DNA from: Hyalangium ruber
GTDB lineage: Bacteria; Myxococcota; Myxococcia; Myxococcales; Myxococcaceae
Direction: 5' to 3'
NCBI RefSeq assembly: GCF_034259325.1
Contig: NZ_JAXIVS010000009.1
Location: 248,001-312,000 of the forward strand
DNA length: 64,000 nucleotides
The translations under genes and the position numbers were made by a program. Under the pieces are notes generated by a model, which saw only the letters and a program-made list of their open reading frames with translations, ran no database searches and was not told the origin of the DNA. Below are positions 41,560 through 50,542 of the stretch, piece after piece. Each line of letters starts with the position of its first letter. Positions within the stretch are counted from its first letter, which is position 1.

Positions 41560-43686
41560 TCAGGCGCGCAGCATGCGCAGGCCGCTGCCGATGACGACGA
41601 ACTCGCTGAGCTCGTGAGCTACGACCACGACGGGGAGGGTGAAGGCACCGCTGAGCGCCCCAGCCACCATCACGATGATGACGAGGGCGGAGAGGGCCAG
41701 ATTCTGGCGCACCACGGCGTGGTTACGCTGAGCGAGCTTCAGCGCATAGGCGAGCCGCTCCAGGTTGTCGCCCATGAGGGCCACGTCCGCCGTCTCCAGC
41801 GCGACGTCCGTGCCCGCCGCGCCCATGGCCACACCGATGGTGGCCTCTGCCAGGGCCGGCGCGTCGTTGACGCCGTCGCCTACCATGGCCACGTTCCCGT
41901 GGGTGCGGGTGAGCTCGCGCACCTGGGCCGCCTTGTCCTCGGGCTTGAGGTCCGAGTGCACCTCATCAATGCCCACCTCACGCGCCAGGGCCTGGGCGGT
42001 GCGCTCGTTGTCGCCGGTCAGCATCACCACCTTGCGCACTCCCGCCGCGTGAAGGGCTGCAATGGCGGCACGTGCATTGGGCCGGAGGGTGTCGCGGATG
42101 GCTACCAGCCCCCAGGGGGACTTCTCGTCGCCCAGCACCACCACCGTCTTGCCCTCGGCCTGGAGGCGCGCCAACTCCTGCTCGAGCGCGTCGAGGCGGA
42201 CGCCCAGCTTTTCCTGGAAGAGGGCGGGGCTGCCAACGTACAGGGGCGTGCCCTCGTAGCGCCCGGTGGCGCCGGCGCCCGTGAGGGACTGGAAGCCCTG
42301 CACCTCCGCTACCTGCACGCCCGCCTGTTGCGCATGGCGGACGATGGCCAGCGCCAGCGGATGCTGGCTGTAGCGCTCCAGCCCCGCTGCGGCCGACAAC
42401 AGCTTCGCCTCCGTGTTTCCGGGCCCGGCTGCCCAGGCGGAAAACAGGCGCACGTCTGTTACATCGGGGCGCCCGCGCGTGAGCGTCCCTGTCTTGTCCA
42501 GCGCCACCACCTTCACGGTGGCGAGCTGTTCGACGTAGGTGCCCCCTTTGATGAGCACGCCACGCCGGGCCGCTGTGCCCAGCGTCGCCACCAGGGTGAT
42601 GGGCACCGAGATGACGAGGGCACAGGGGGCCGCTGCCACCACGAAGACGACAGCGCGGGCAAGCCAGGTTCCCCAGTCGCCATGAAAGAGCAGGGGAGGA
42701 ATGACGGCCAGGAGGAGGCCGGCCAGCAGGACCAGCGGGCTATAGCGCCGGCCGAAGCGCTCGATGAAGCGCTGGCTCTCGCCCTTCTTCTCCTGCGCCT
42801 CCTCCACCAGGTGAATGATGCGAGCCAGGGTGTTGTTGGCGTAGGTGGTGGTGGCCTTCACCTCCAACGAGCCCTCGCCGTTGATGCTGCCAGCGAACAC
42901 GGTGGTGCCTTCACCCTTGTCTACCGGGACGCTCTCTCCCGTGACGGGGGCCTGATTGACGCTGGAGGTGCCCGACAGCACCACCCCGTCCGTGGGCACT
43001 GCCTCCCCAGGCCGCACGAGGAAGGTGTCCCCCACACGCACCTCCTCCACCGGCACCTCCACGTCCCTGCCGTCCCGGCGCACCAGCGCCACCTTGGGAG
43101 CGAGTTCCATGAGTGCCGCGATGGCGCCGCGCGTCTTCTGCTCGGTGTAGCCCTCCATGGCCTCGGAGATGGAGTAGAGGAAGGCAAGCATGGCCCCCTC
43201 CATGGGCTCGCCCATGAGGGTGGCCACCACGGCAGCCACCAGCATGAGCAGCTCGATCCCCACCTCGCGCTCGAGCATGAGCTCCTCCAGCGCCTCCCGG
43301 CCGAAGTAGTAGGCGCCTGAGGCAAGCGAGGCGAGGTAGAGACCCCAGGTCACGGCAGGGGGGAACCCCGCGCGTGCCACCAGCCAGCCGGCCAGCAGCA
43401 GGGCACCCGAGGCGAGCGACGTGAGCACCTTGGGGTTCTTCCACGGGCTTACCGTGCCTGCCTTGCCGCGTTGGCGCCGTACCGGAAAGCCCAGCCCCTC
43501 CAACCGTTCCTGAACGGCGTCCGGCGAGGTCCTGCCCTCGTCCAGGGTGAGGATCACCTTGGCGGCTTTGGGGTAGACGGTGACGTCCAGGACGCCAGGA
43601 GTACCCGTCAGGCCGCGCTTCAACTTGGCCGCATCGTTCTCACAGTCGAGGTTCTCGACGTACAGTTCCACCTGCTTGCCACTCAT
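41560..43686 (-). CDS. P1B-type metal ATPase with an APC motif
   Basis: A 708-residue metal-exporting ATPase. The N-terminal HMA-like domain (about 5-72) has DCEND in place of the usual CxxC, leaving one Cys (C15). The actuator loop has TGES (249-252). Helix 6 carries APC (353-355) in AAAPCALVISVP. The phosphorylated Asp is D397 in DKTGTLTRG; TGDN and GDGVNDAPA follow. The last pair has HELSEF (691-696). ZntA and CadA have CPC at helix 6, so the metal choice may be altered; Zn2+/Cd2+ is the best guess. It follows the CDF gene by 43 bases. Confidence 0.9.
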   Translation of the reverse strand: MSGKQVELYVENLDCENDAAKLKRGLTGTPGVLDVTVYPKAAKVILTLDEGRTSPDAVQERLEGLGFPVRRQRGKAGTVSPWKNPKVLTSLASGALLLAGWLVARAGFPPAVTWGLYLASLASGAYYFGREALEELMLEREVGIELLMLVAAVVATLMGEPMEGAMLAFLYSISEAMEGYTEQKTRGAIAALMELAPKVALVRRDGRDVEVPVEEVRVGDTFLVRPGEAVPTDGVVLSGTSSVNQAPVTGESVPVDKGEGTTVFAGSINGEGSLEVKATTTYANNTLARIIHLVEEAQEKKGESQRFIERFGRRYSPLVLLAGLLLAVIPPLLFHGDWGTWLARAVVFVVAAAPCALVISVPITLVATLGTAARRGVLIKGGTYVEQLATVKVVALDKTGTLTRGRPDVTDVRLFSAWAAGPGNTEAKLLSAAAGLERYSQHPLALAIVRHAQQAGVQVAEVQGFQSLTGAGATGRYEGTPLYVGSPALFQEKLGVRLDALEQELARLQAEGKTVVVLGDEKSPWGLVAIRDTLRPNARAAIAALHAAGVRKVVMLTGDNERTAQALAREVGIDEVHSDLKPEDKAAQVRELTRTHGNVAMVGDGVNDAPALAEATIGVAMGAAGTDVALETADVALMGDNLERLAYALKLAQRNHAVVRQNLALSALVIIVMVAGALSGAFTLPVVVVAHELSEFVVIGSGLRMLRA

Positions 43687-43729
43687 CAGAGCACCTCATG
43701 TGCACACGTAGCCGTCCGGGCCGCCCTGT

Positions 43730-44395
43730 TCAAACGTGACTGCCCTGGTGGGCCGTCTCGCCGGGGCGGTCTGAGCCCCGGGTGTTCCTCAGCGCCGTGA
43801 GCGCTTCCCTCAGCACCCCCCATGCGGAAGAGAGGAAGAGGGCCGCGATGATGCCGCCCACGACGATGTCCGGCCACTTCGAGCCAGTGAGCGCCACGGC
43901 CGCCGCGGCCACCAGCACGCCCACGTTGGCGATGACATCGTTGCGCGAGCACAGCCAAGTGGAGCGCATGTTGAGGTCCGCGTTGCGGTAGCGAAGCAGC
44001 AGCACCAGGCAGGTGAGGTTGGCGCCCAATGCGAGGGCGCCGATGGCTCCCATCGTCTCGGCGGCAGGCACCGTGCCCGAGAGAGTCTTCACCAGCACCT
44101 GCGCCGTCACCCCGAGGCCAAAGGCCGCCATGATGACGCCCTTGGTGACGGCGGCTCCGGCCTTCCACCGGGCGCTGCGCTCCAGGACGAAGAGGCTGAA
44201 GGCGTACACCGCGGTATCGCCCAGCATGTCGAGCGAGTCGGCGAGCAGGGCGGTGGAACGCCCCAGGACGCCAGCGGTGAACTCGATGAGGAACATGGCG
44301 GCGTTGATCGCGAGCACCACCTTCACCACGCGGCCTTGCGTGCGCCTCAGCTGGGCGAGCTCCTCGCTCTTGTCCTCACAGCAGTGGGCACTCAT
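43730..44395 (-). CDS. cation diffusion facilitator (CDF) family transporter
   Basis: 221 residues from ATG 44395; a GTG at 44404 is in frame but lacks a ribosome binding site. The N-terminus MSAHCCEDKS could bind metal. Six membrane helices follow; helix 2 has LADSLDMLGD (D53, D56, D60) and helix 5 CSRNDVIANVGV (N152, D153), taking the place of the HxxxD pairs of CzcD. The long C-terminal cytoplasmic domain of CzcD is absent; only a short tail ending in GSHV remains. This is the small CDF form often found with metal-resistance genes. It would move Zn2+, Cd2+ or similar ions out of the cytoplasm. Confidence 0.85.
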   Translation of the reverse strand: MSAHCCEDKSEELAQLRRTQGRVVKVVLAINAAMFLIEFTAGVLGRSTALLADSLDMLGDTAVYAFSLFVLERSARWKAGAAVTKGVIMAAFGLGVTAQVLVKTLSGTVPAAETMGAIGALALGANLTCLVLLLRYRNADLNMRSTWLCSRNDVIANVGVLVAAAAVALTGSKWPDIVVGGIIAALFLSSAWGVLREALTALRNTRGSDRPGETAHQGSHV

Positions 44396-44440
44396 GGCGA
44401 GCACCCGAAAGCCCAGGGAGCACGGGCGCTCAACGCTTGG

Positions 44441-47400
44441 TTAACCCGCTGCATGGCTCGCCTCCTTGTCATCCATACCAATGTCCTCATCTGCTGACAC
44501 CGGGTGAAGTCCCTCGGGCCGCTGAGCGTCCTTGCCTGCCCCGAAGACGATGTAGAGGACGGGCAGGACGACAAGCGTCAGAAGGGTAGAGGAGAGGATG
44601 CCGCCGATGACGACGGTGGCCAGCGGCCGCTGCACCTCTGCACCGACGCCGGTGTTGAGGGCCATGGGCAAGAAACCGATGGCCGCCACCGCGGACGTCA
44701 TCAGCACCGGCCGCAGGCGCGAGAGGGCCGCCTCGCGGATGGCGTCATGCAGCTCCATGCCGCGGTTGAGCAGCTGCCGCACGCGGCTCACCAGCACCAT
44801 GTCTCCCAGCACCGAGACGCCCGAGAGGGCGATGAAACCCACGGCCGCCGAGATCGAGAAGGGCAGCCCGCGCACCAGCAGCGCCAGCACGCCGCCCACC
44901 ATCGCGAAGGGAACGCCCGCGAAGATGCGCAACGAGTCCAGCACTCGCCGGTAGGTGACGTAGAGCAGGCCGAAGATGAGGGCCAGGGCGATGGGCACCA
45001 CGATGAGCAGCCGCGCCTGCGCCCGCTCCAGGTTCTCGAACTGTCCGCCGAAGCGCAGGAAGTAGCCCGGGGGCAGCTCCACCTTGTCCTCCAGCGTGCG
45101 GCGCACCTCGCCCACGAAGCCGCCCAGGTCGCGGCCCCGCACGTTCGCTTGCACGACGATGCGGCGCTTGCCCCACTCGCGTTGGATGGTGGTGGGGCCG
45201 CTCACCTCGCGGATGGTGGCCAGGCGTCCCAGGGGCACGCGCTCGCCACCGGGGGCGGTCACCAGCACCGTGGCGAGCCGGGCCGGGTCATCCCGGAACT
45301 CGTCCGACAGGCGCACGGCGAGATCAAAGCGGCGCTCCCCCTCGCGCACCTCGCCCGTCTTGCGGTTGCCCACCGCCTCCACCACGTCCAGCACCTCGTG
45401 CGCCGGGATGCCGTAGCGGGCGATGGCCGCCCGGTCCACCGTCACCTCCAGCACGGGCTGGCCCGTCACCTGCTCCACCGTTACGTCCGCGGCCCCCGGG
45501 ATGGCGCGCACGTGCCCCTCGAGCTCGCGCGCCTTCGCCTTGAGCAGGTCCAGGTCGTCGCCGAAGAGCTTGATGCCCACGTCGCTGCGCACGCCGGCGA
45601 TCATCTCGTTCACGCGCATCTCGATGGGCTGGAGGAAGGCCATGCGCATGCCGGGCATGTCCGCCAGCTCCGCCTTCATCTCGTTGACCAGCTCCTCCTG
45701 GGTGCTGGCGCGCTTCCACTGCTCGCGCGGCTGGAGGGTGATGAAGACGTCCGACAGCTCGATGCCCATCGGGTCCGTTGCCACCTCCGCCGTGCCAGTG
45801 CGCGTCCACACGCGCCGCACCTCGTCCGGGAACTTCTGCTTCAGCACCCGCTCGAGCTGGCTGCCGTAGCGCACTGACTCAGTGAGTGACACCTCGGCCA
45901 GGCGCACGGTGTTGATGACGACGGTGCCCTCCGAGAGGCGGGGGACGAACTCGCTGCCCAGCTGCGTCGCGGCGGCGCCCGCCCCGAGCACCAGGAGGGC
46001 CGCTGCGACGAGCACCGCCTTGGTGTGGGTGAGGCTCCAGGCGAGCACTGGGCGGTAGAGGCGCTTGAGAAACCCGACGAGGCGCGGCTCGTGGTGTCCC
46101 TTCACGCCTTTGCGCAGGGCGAAGGAGGCGAGCACTGGCATCAGCGTCATGGACACGAGGGCGCTGCCCAGCAGCGCGAAGATGACGGTGAGCGCCATGG
46201 GGCGGAAGAGCTTTCCCTCGACGCCGGTGAGGGTGAGGATGGGCAGGTACACCACCATGATGATGAGCTCGCCGAAGAGGGTGGGCTTGCGCACCTCCAC
46301 CGCTGCATCACGCACCACCTCCAGGATGCTGCGCTCGCCCCGGGCCTCGGCCAGCCGCCGCTCGGCGTTCTCCACGAGGATGACGGACGAGTCCACGACG
46401 AGCCCGAAGTCGATGGCCCCCAGGCTCATCAGCGTGCCGGCGATGCCAAAGCTCAGCATCGCGTTGAAGGCGAAGAGCAGCGAGAGGGGGATGGCGGCCG
46501 CCACGATGAGGCCGGCGCGCCAGTTGCCCAGGAAGACGAAGAGCACGGCGATGACCAGCAGTGCCCCCTCGAAGAGGTTCTTCTCCACCGTGCGCAGCAC
46601 GTGGTCCACCAGCTCCGTGCGCTCGTAGACGATGTCCACCTGGACATCTCTGGGCAGGTTCCTCTTCACCTCCGCGAGCCGCGCGGCCAGGGCCCGTGTC
46701 ACCGTGTCGGAGTTCTCCCCCATCAGCATGAAGCCAAGGCCCAGCACCGCCTCGCCCTCGCCATCCGCCGTGGTGGCGCCCCGGCGGATCTCCCGGCCCA
46801 CCTCCACGTGCGCCACGTCCCGCACCCGCACGGGCACGCCCTTGCGCGCGGCGATCACCACCTCCTCGATGTCCTTGCCACCTTCGAGAATCCCCACCCC
46901 GAGCACCAGGCTCGCGCCCCCGCCGCGCTCCACCACGCCGCCACCCACGTTGGCGTTGTTCTTCTCCAGCGCCTCGTAGAGATCGCCCAGCGACAGGTCG
47001 AACTTCTGCAGGCGCCGGGGGTCCACCACCACGTGCCACTGCTTCTCGCCGCCGCCCCAGGTGTTCACCTCGGCAACGCCGGGCACGCTGCGCAGCTGCG
47101 GCGCGATGGTCCAGTCATGCAGCGAGCGCAGCTCCTCGAGGCTCATCGCCTTGGACTTGACCAGGTAGTGGAAGACCTCGCCCAGGCCCGTGGCCACCGG
47201 CCCCAGCGTGGGGCGCTCCAGCCCCGCGGGCACCTCGACCCGGCCGAGCCGCTCGGCCACCTGCTGCCGGGCAAACCACAGGTCCGTGCCGTCGCTGAAC
47301 TGCAGCGTCACCTGGGACAGGCCGAACTTGGAGATGGAGCGCAGATCCTCCAGGTGCGGCAGCCCCGCGAGCGCCTGCTCCAGGGGCACCGTCAGCTGGC

Positions 47401-47587
47401 GCTCCACCTCGGTGGGCGTCAGGGCTGGGGCAAACGCGTTGACCTGCACCTGGGTGGGGGTGGTGTCCGGGAAGGCGTCCAGCGGCAGCTCCCGGAACGC
47501 CAGCAGGCCCGAGACGACGAGGGCCAGCGTGCCGGCGAGCACCACCCAGCGGTGCTTCAGCGACCAGTCGATGGTTTGGGTCAGCAT
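44441..47587 (-). CDS. CzcA-like heavy-metal RND efflux permease (third system)
   Basis: A 1048-residue HME-RND antiporter of full length. Helix 4 has IDFGLVVDSSVILVEN with D393, D399 and E406, the CzcA-type proton relay. The porter region has LSEGTVVINTVR and GVRSDVGIKLFGDD and no CusA methionine triad. A divalent metal substrate is likely. It starts three bases after the adaptor stop and is followed by the CDF and ATPase genes. No TolC-like gene is present in this operon, so the pump must borrow a channel, for example one of the three other TolC-like proteins in the window. Confidence 0.9.
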   Translation of the reverse strand: MLTQTIDWSLKHRWVVLAGTLALVVSGLLAFRELPLDAFPDTTPTQVQVNAFAPALTPTEVERQLTVPLEQALAGLPHLEDLRSISKFGLSQVTLQFSDGTDLWFARQQVAERLGRVEVPAGLERPTLGPVATGLGEVFHYLVKSKAMSLEELRSLHDWTIAPQLRSVPGVAEVNTWGGGEKQWHVVVDPRRLQKFDLSLGDLYEALEKNNANVGGGVVERGGGASLVLGVGILEGGKDIEEVVIAARKGVPVRVRDVAHVEVGREIRRGATTADGEGEAVLGLGFMLMGENSDTVTRALAARLAEVKRNLPRDVQVDIVYERTELVDHVLRTVEKNLFEGALLVIAVLFVFLGNWRAGLIVAAAIPLSLLFAFNAMLSFGIAGTLMSLGAIDFGLVVDSSVILVENAERRLAEARGERSILEVVRDAAVEVRKPTLFGELIIMVVYLPILTLTGVEGKLFRPMALTVIFALLGSALVSMTLMPVLASFALRKGVKGHHEPRLVGFLKRLYRPVLAWSLTHTKAVLVAAALLVLGAGAAATQLGSEFVPRLSEGTVVINTVRLAEVSLTESVRYGSQLERVLKQKFPDEVRRVWTRTGTAEVATDPMGIELSDVFITLQPREQWKRASTQEELVNEMKAELADMPGMRMAFLQPIEMRVNEMIAGVRSDVGIKLFGDDLDLLKAKARELEGHVRAIPGAADVTVEQVTGQPVLEVTVDRAAIARYGIPAHEVLDVVEAVGNRKTGEVREGERRFDLAVRLSDEFRDDPARLATVLVTAPGGERVPLGRLATIREVSGPTTIQREWGKRRIVVQANVRGRDLGGFVGEVRRTLEDKVELPPGYFLRFGGQFENLERAQARLLIVVPIALALIFGLLYVTYRRVLDSLRIFAGVPFAMVGGVLALLVRGLPFSISAAVGFIALSGVSVLGDMVLVSRVRQLLNRGMELHDAIREAALSRLRPVLMTSAVAAIGFLPMALNTGVGAEVQRPLATVVIGGILSSTLLTLVVLPVLYIVFGAGKDAQRPEGLHPVSADEDIGMDDKEASHAAG

Positions 47588-47590
47588 GGG

Positions 47591-49150
47591 CTACTCGCCC
47601 CCGCCTTCCTCGCAGCACCCCGCCCCGATGGAGTCCTTGAGGATCTCCGTCTTGAGGAGGAAGGCTCCGGTGGTGACGAGCTCGTCCCCGGGGGACAGGC
47701 CCTTCACCACCTCCACCTGATCGTCCTGGGCCGCGCCCAGCTCCACGACGGTGGGGTGGTACTGGCCCTCTTCCTTCCTCACGAAGACGAGCGTGCGGCC
47801 CTCCGCGCGCTGGATGGAATCTCTCGGGACGAGGAGCGCCTCGTGCTCGGCGGCCACCTGGATCTGAGCGCGGACGAAGGTGCCCGCCTTGAGACGGCCG
47901 CCCGGGTTGGGAAGCTCCACGCGCGCTGGCACCGTGCGCGTGGCCGGGTCCACGGCGGCGCCCACCCGGGTGAGGGTAGCCTCCAGCTTCTGTCCTCCGA
48001 CACCTTCGAGGCTCAGCGTCACCTTCTGCCCCGCGAGGACCTGGCCCGCGTCGGCTTCGGGAACATCCAGCTGAGCCCAGAGGGTGGAGAGGTCCGCCAC
48101 CTGGAGGACGACGTGGCCCGCGCCGACGTTGAGACCGGCGACCGCATCGCGCGCGACGACGGTGCCAGCGAATGGCGCGGTGAGGGTGTAGCGCCCCCCT
48201 GTCCCGTCGGCCGCGGCGCCCGCGGCTCCCAGGCTGGAGCGGGCGGCCTCGTACTCGGCCTCGGCCTGGGCGAGCTGGGCCCTGGCCTCATCCACGTCCT
48301 TCTGGGCGCTGATGCCCTTCTGCGTGAGGCTCTGCTCACGCTCGAGTGTGGCGCGCGCCGTGGCCACCCGGGCCCGCGCGGCCGACAGCTGCGCCTGGTC
48401 CGCGCCCACGCTGCCGGACGCGAACACCAGCAGGGGTTGGCCCGCCTTCACCGCATCGCCCACGTCCACCTTCACTTCGAGCACCAGGGCGTCCCCACGC
48501 GAGGACAGGTGCGCCAGGCGGTTCTGGTTGAAGTCCAGCCGTCCGACGACGTCCAGCGTGCGGCCAAAGCGCTGCGCCCGTACCGGCTGCGTCTGGATGC
48601 CGGCCTCCTTCACCGTCTCGGCCGAGGCCAGGCGCACCTTGGTGGTGAAGGGCTGCTCGGCTGGAGGCACCAGGCCCACCGCGCGGACAAGCTCCGGGTG
48701 GCAGAAGGGGCAGGCGGACTCGGGGAAGCCGTGCTCGCGGCAGTAGTCGCCCGCCTCGACGAACTTGGCGATGAGGTTCGGGTGGCACTTGGTGCACTTG
48801 GACTCGGGAAGGTTGTGCTCCTTGCACCAGTCGGCCGGGAGGGGGGGCTGAGCGGTGAAGGTGAGGTGGGGGTTGTGCACCTTGCAGTGCGAGAGGGGCA
48901 GAGCGTGCTCCTCGCACCAGTCTCCCTCGGCCTTGAAGACGTCGATGAGCTCCGGGGTGCACCGGGTGCACAGGTCCGCGGGCACGCCGTGCTCGCACAG
49001 CTTGAGCGCCTGCGGCCCAGCGGCCTCCGCGGTCTTGCCCGCACCGGCCGGTGGCGCCGCAGCCTTGGCTTCTGCCTTCTCCTTCGAGCAGCCCGCGCCC
49101 CCCGCCAGAAGCAGGAGCGCGAGCGCCACCGGTCCGATGCGGGCGCCCAT
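47591..49150 (-). CDS. RND adaptor lipoprotein with four N-terminal Cys/His repeats
   Basis: 519 residues from ATG 49150, which overlaps the previous stop as TAATG; the open frame continues upstream only as a shadow. The signal ends GGAGC (Cys21). Residues 52-154 hold four units of about 28 residues with the pattern C-x-EH-x-x-P-x-x-x-C-x-x-C-HP-x-L: CEHGVPADLCTRCTPEL, WCEEHALPLSHC, WCKEHNLPESKCTKCHPNL and YCREHGFPESACPFCHPEL. The adaptor domains follow (lipoyl, hairpin, barrel), ending LLKTEILKDSIGAGCCEEGG, itself with a Cys pair. The repeats probably bind soft metals and pass them to the pump. Confidence 0.85.
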   Translation of the reverse strand: MGARIGPVALALLLLAGGAGCSKEKAEAKAAAPPAGAGKTAEAAGPQALKLCEHGVPADLCTRCTPELIDVFKAEGDWCEEHALPLSHCKVHNPHLTFTAQPPLPADWCKEHNLPESKCTKCHPNLIAKFVEAGDYCREHGFPESACPFCHPELVRAVGLVPPAEQPFTTKVRLASAETVKEAGIQTQPVRAQRFGRTLDVVGRLDFNQNRLAHLSSRGDALVLEVKVDVGDAVKAGQPLLVFASGSVGADQAQLSAARARVATARATLEREQSLTQKGISAQKDVDEARAQLAQAEAEYEAARSSLGAAGAAADGTGGRYTLTAPFAGTVVARDAVAGLNVGAGHVVLQVADLSTLWAQLDVPEADAGQVLAGQKVTLSLEGVGGQKLEATLTRVGAAVDPATRTVPARVELPNPGGRLKAGTFVRAQIQVAAEHEALLVPRDSIQRAEGRTLVFVRKEEGQYHPTVVELGAAQDDQVEVVKGLSPGDELVTTGAFLLKTEILKDSIGAGCCEEGGGE

Positions 49151-49431
49151 TACTCCTTCACTCCCTTCTTCTTCAGATCCGGGTGGCAGAAGGCACACTG
49201 GCTCTCGGGCCGCTCGTGCTCCGCGCACCAGTCGCCCTTCGCCTTGTAGACGGAGGCGAGCTTCGGGTTGCAGCGCGTGCACAGGGTCTTCTGCACGCCG
49301 TGCTCGCACTTGGGCTTCTCGGCCTCAGCCGCCTTGGGCGCCTCGGCGGGCTTCGCCTCCCCGGCGAGCGCAGGGAGGACGGGAACGCAGATCAGGGACA
49401 GCACCACGGACAGGGTACGCAGCGAATGCAT
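49150..49431 (-). CDS. small exported protein with two Cys/His repeats
   Basis: 93 residues with a signal peptide ending LPALAG and an Ala/Glu/Lys linker. It has two copies of the repeat found in the adaptor downstream: CEHGVQKTLCTRCNPKL (42-58) and WCAEHERPESQCAFCHPDL (68-86). Nothing else follows except KKKGVKE. It is probably a free periplasmic metal carrier that hands metal to the adaptor repeats; this is inferred from shared sequence and the overlapping stop/start (TAATG). Confidence 0.75.
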   Translation of the reverse strand: MHSLRTLSVVLSLICVPVLPALAGEAKPAEAPKAAEAEKPKCEHGVQKTLCTRCNPKLASVYKAKGDWCAEHERPESQCAFCHPDLKKKGVKE

Positions 49432-49595
49432 GGATGGGACTCCAGCCGCGCACCTCCGAAGAGGCTGCGACGGCGGTGAAATCCCCGTGCGGGATGCACG
49501 GGGAAGGCTCGGGTCAGGGACGTGAGGAGGCCCGTGTGCGCGTCAACAGCCCTTGGGAAGGGCGCTGGGCACACGTCTCCCGTGAGCGGGAGGTG

Positions 49596-49895
49596 TCAGG
49601 CTCTCGGGGGCTGGAAGATGTCCGAGCCGACCCGGCACAGCACGGGCTCATCGATACCGGACGGGACCGGTGGCAGCTCGGGCTCGCTCCGTGGCGCCTG
49701 CACGGTCCGGCTGGCGGGCGCCGCGCGAAGAGGGCAGCACATGCACAGCGCGCAGCTCCAGGTGCAATCGCCGCACTCGTCCGCCTCTTCCCCCGCGCAC
49801 TCCACCTCTCCAGCGCTGGCGAAGGCGAGCGTCTGGAAGACGCCCCCGGTCGTCAGCAGCAGGAGCAAGGTGATGAGGCGCAAGAAGAACTGCAT
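49596..49895 (-). CDS. small exported Cys-rich protein
   Basis: 99 residues with a signal peptide (MQFFLRLITLLLLLTTGGVF) and then a dense Cys run, ECAGEEADECGDCTWSC and ALCMCC, followed by a Pro-rich tail ending FQPPRA. No named family. Like the small proteins at 37341 and 62205 it stands at the upstream end of an efflux operon, but apart from the signal peptide and Cys clusters the three are not alike. It probably binds metal in the periplasm. Confidence 0.6.
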   Translation of the reverse strand: MQFFLRLITLLLLLTTGGVFQTLAFASAGEVECAGEEADECGDCTWSCALCMCCPLRAAPASRTVQAPRSEPELPPVPSGIDEPVLCRVGSDIFQPPRA

Positions 49896-49929
49896 CAGCC
49901 AGGGGTCTTAATCAGGACAGGGGAGGGAG

Positions 49930-50457
49930 TCAATTGGCGGGGGTGGAGGGCGTGCCGGCAGGCTCACTCATCAACTTCTCCAGCAGCCGCCGCATGCCCG
50001 CAGATTTCCAGGTCCGTGGACCGGTGAAGCGAGCGACCAGGCGTCCGTTCACCACCAGGAAGCTTGAGGGGAGCTTGTCCACGCCGAAAGCCCGGGCGGC
50101 TGCCTCCCCCTCATCCAGACGCAGGTGCAGGGCAGGGGAGGGCGGCCCTCGAAGAAAGCTCTCGATGGCGGCCATGTCCTGATCGTGGCTGAAGACGGCG
50201 ACCTTCAGTCCGGAGGGGGGATCCTCAGCCAGCGCGAGCAGTTGGGGCGTCTCCTCGCGGCAGGGAGGGCACCAGGAGGCCCAGAACACGACGAGCAGGG
50301 CCTGCGAGGTAGGCACATCGCTCAGGGCTGGAGCAGCCCCGGTGATTCGGATGTAGCTCGGGGGAGCCTCGGTCCTGCAACTCAGCAATGCGAGCAGGAA
50401 GATCGCGAGCATCCCCCGGGGCTCAAGGCGGAACTGGGCACGGGAGGCAGGTGGCAT
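49930..50457 (-). CDS. TlpA-like thiol-disulfide oxidoreductase lipoprotein
   Basis: About 175 residues from ATG 50457, giving a lipoprotein signal that ends LLSC (Cys27). It has a thioredoxin fold with the active site WASWCPPCREE (C63, C66) and a cis-Pro segment KLPSSFLV. TlpA/ResA proteins reduce disulfides in exported proteins such as cytochrome c or copper carriers. It is first in line before the Cys-rich genes of the third operon (34-base gap), which suggests that it keeps their metal-binding Cys residues reduced. An alternative start is 50412. Confidence 0.8.
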   Translation of the reverse strand: MPPASRAQFRLEPRGMLAIFLLALLSCRTEAPPSYIRITGAAPALSDVPTSQALLVVFWASWCPPCREETPQLLALAEDPPSGLKVAVFSHDQDMAAIESFLRGPPSPALHLRLDEGEAAARAFGVDKLPSSFLVVNGRLVARFTGPRTWKSAGMRRLLEKLMSEPAGTPSTPAN

Positions 50458-50493
50458 CGTAGCGGTGGCCACCACACAACTTTGGCGGACTCG

Positions 50494-50503
50494 CACCGAC
50501 AAT
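50494..50503 (+). promoter_or_regulatory. CACCGACAAT element before the second VanY-like gene
   Basis: Forty bases before the ATG at 50543, in the same place as CGCCGATAAT before the paralogue at 40444. The stretch between (CGTT, ATTTTC, GAGGA) is also conserved. Confidence 0.4.
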
Positions 50504-50542
50504 AGGGACATCGTTTCTTGATTTTCAATTTCCGAGGACTTC

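Noticed and set aside
41347-43320. A 657-codon plus-strand frame opposite the P1B ATPase
   Set aside because: Same reason: the ATPase motifs are on the minus strand and this frame has none.
46025-49249. A 1074-codon open frame on the plus strand opposite the third pump and adaptor
   Set aside because: It mirrors the conserved minus-strand genes codon by codon, is rich in His, Gly, Arg and Leu without domain patterns, and is a product of high GC at third positions.
47591-49309. The adaptor started at 49309
   Set aside because: The first 53 residues read through the Cys/His-repeat gene in another frame; the ATG at 49150 begins a lipoprotein signal and overlaps the previous stop.
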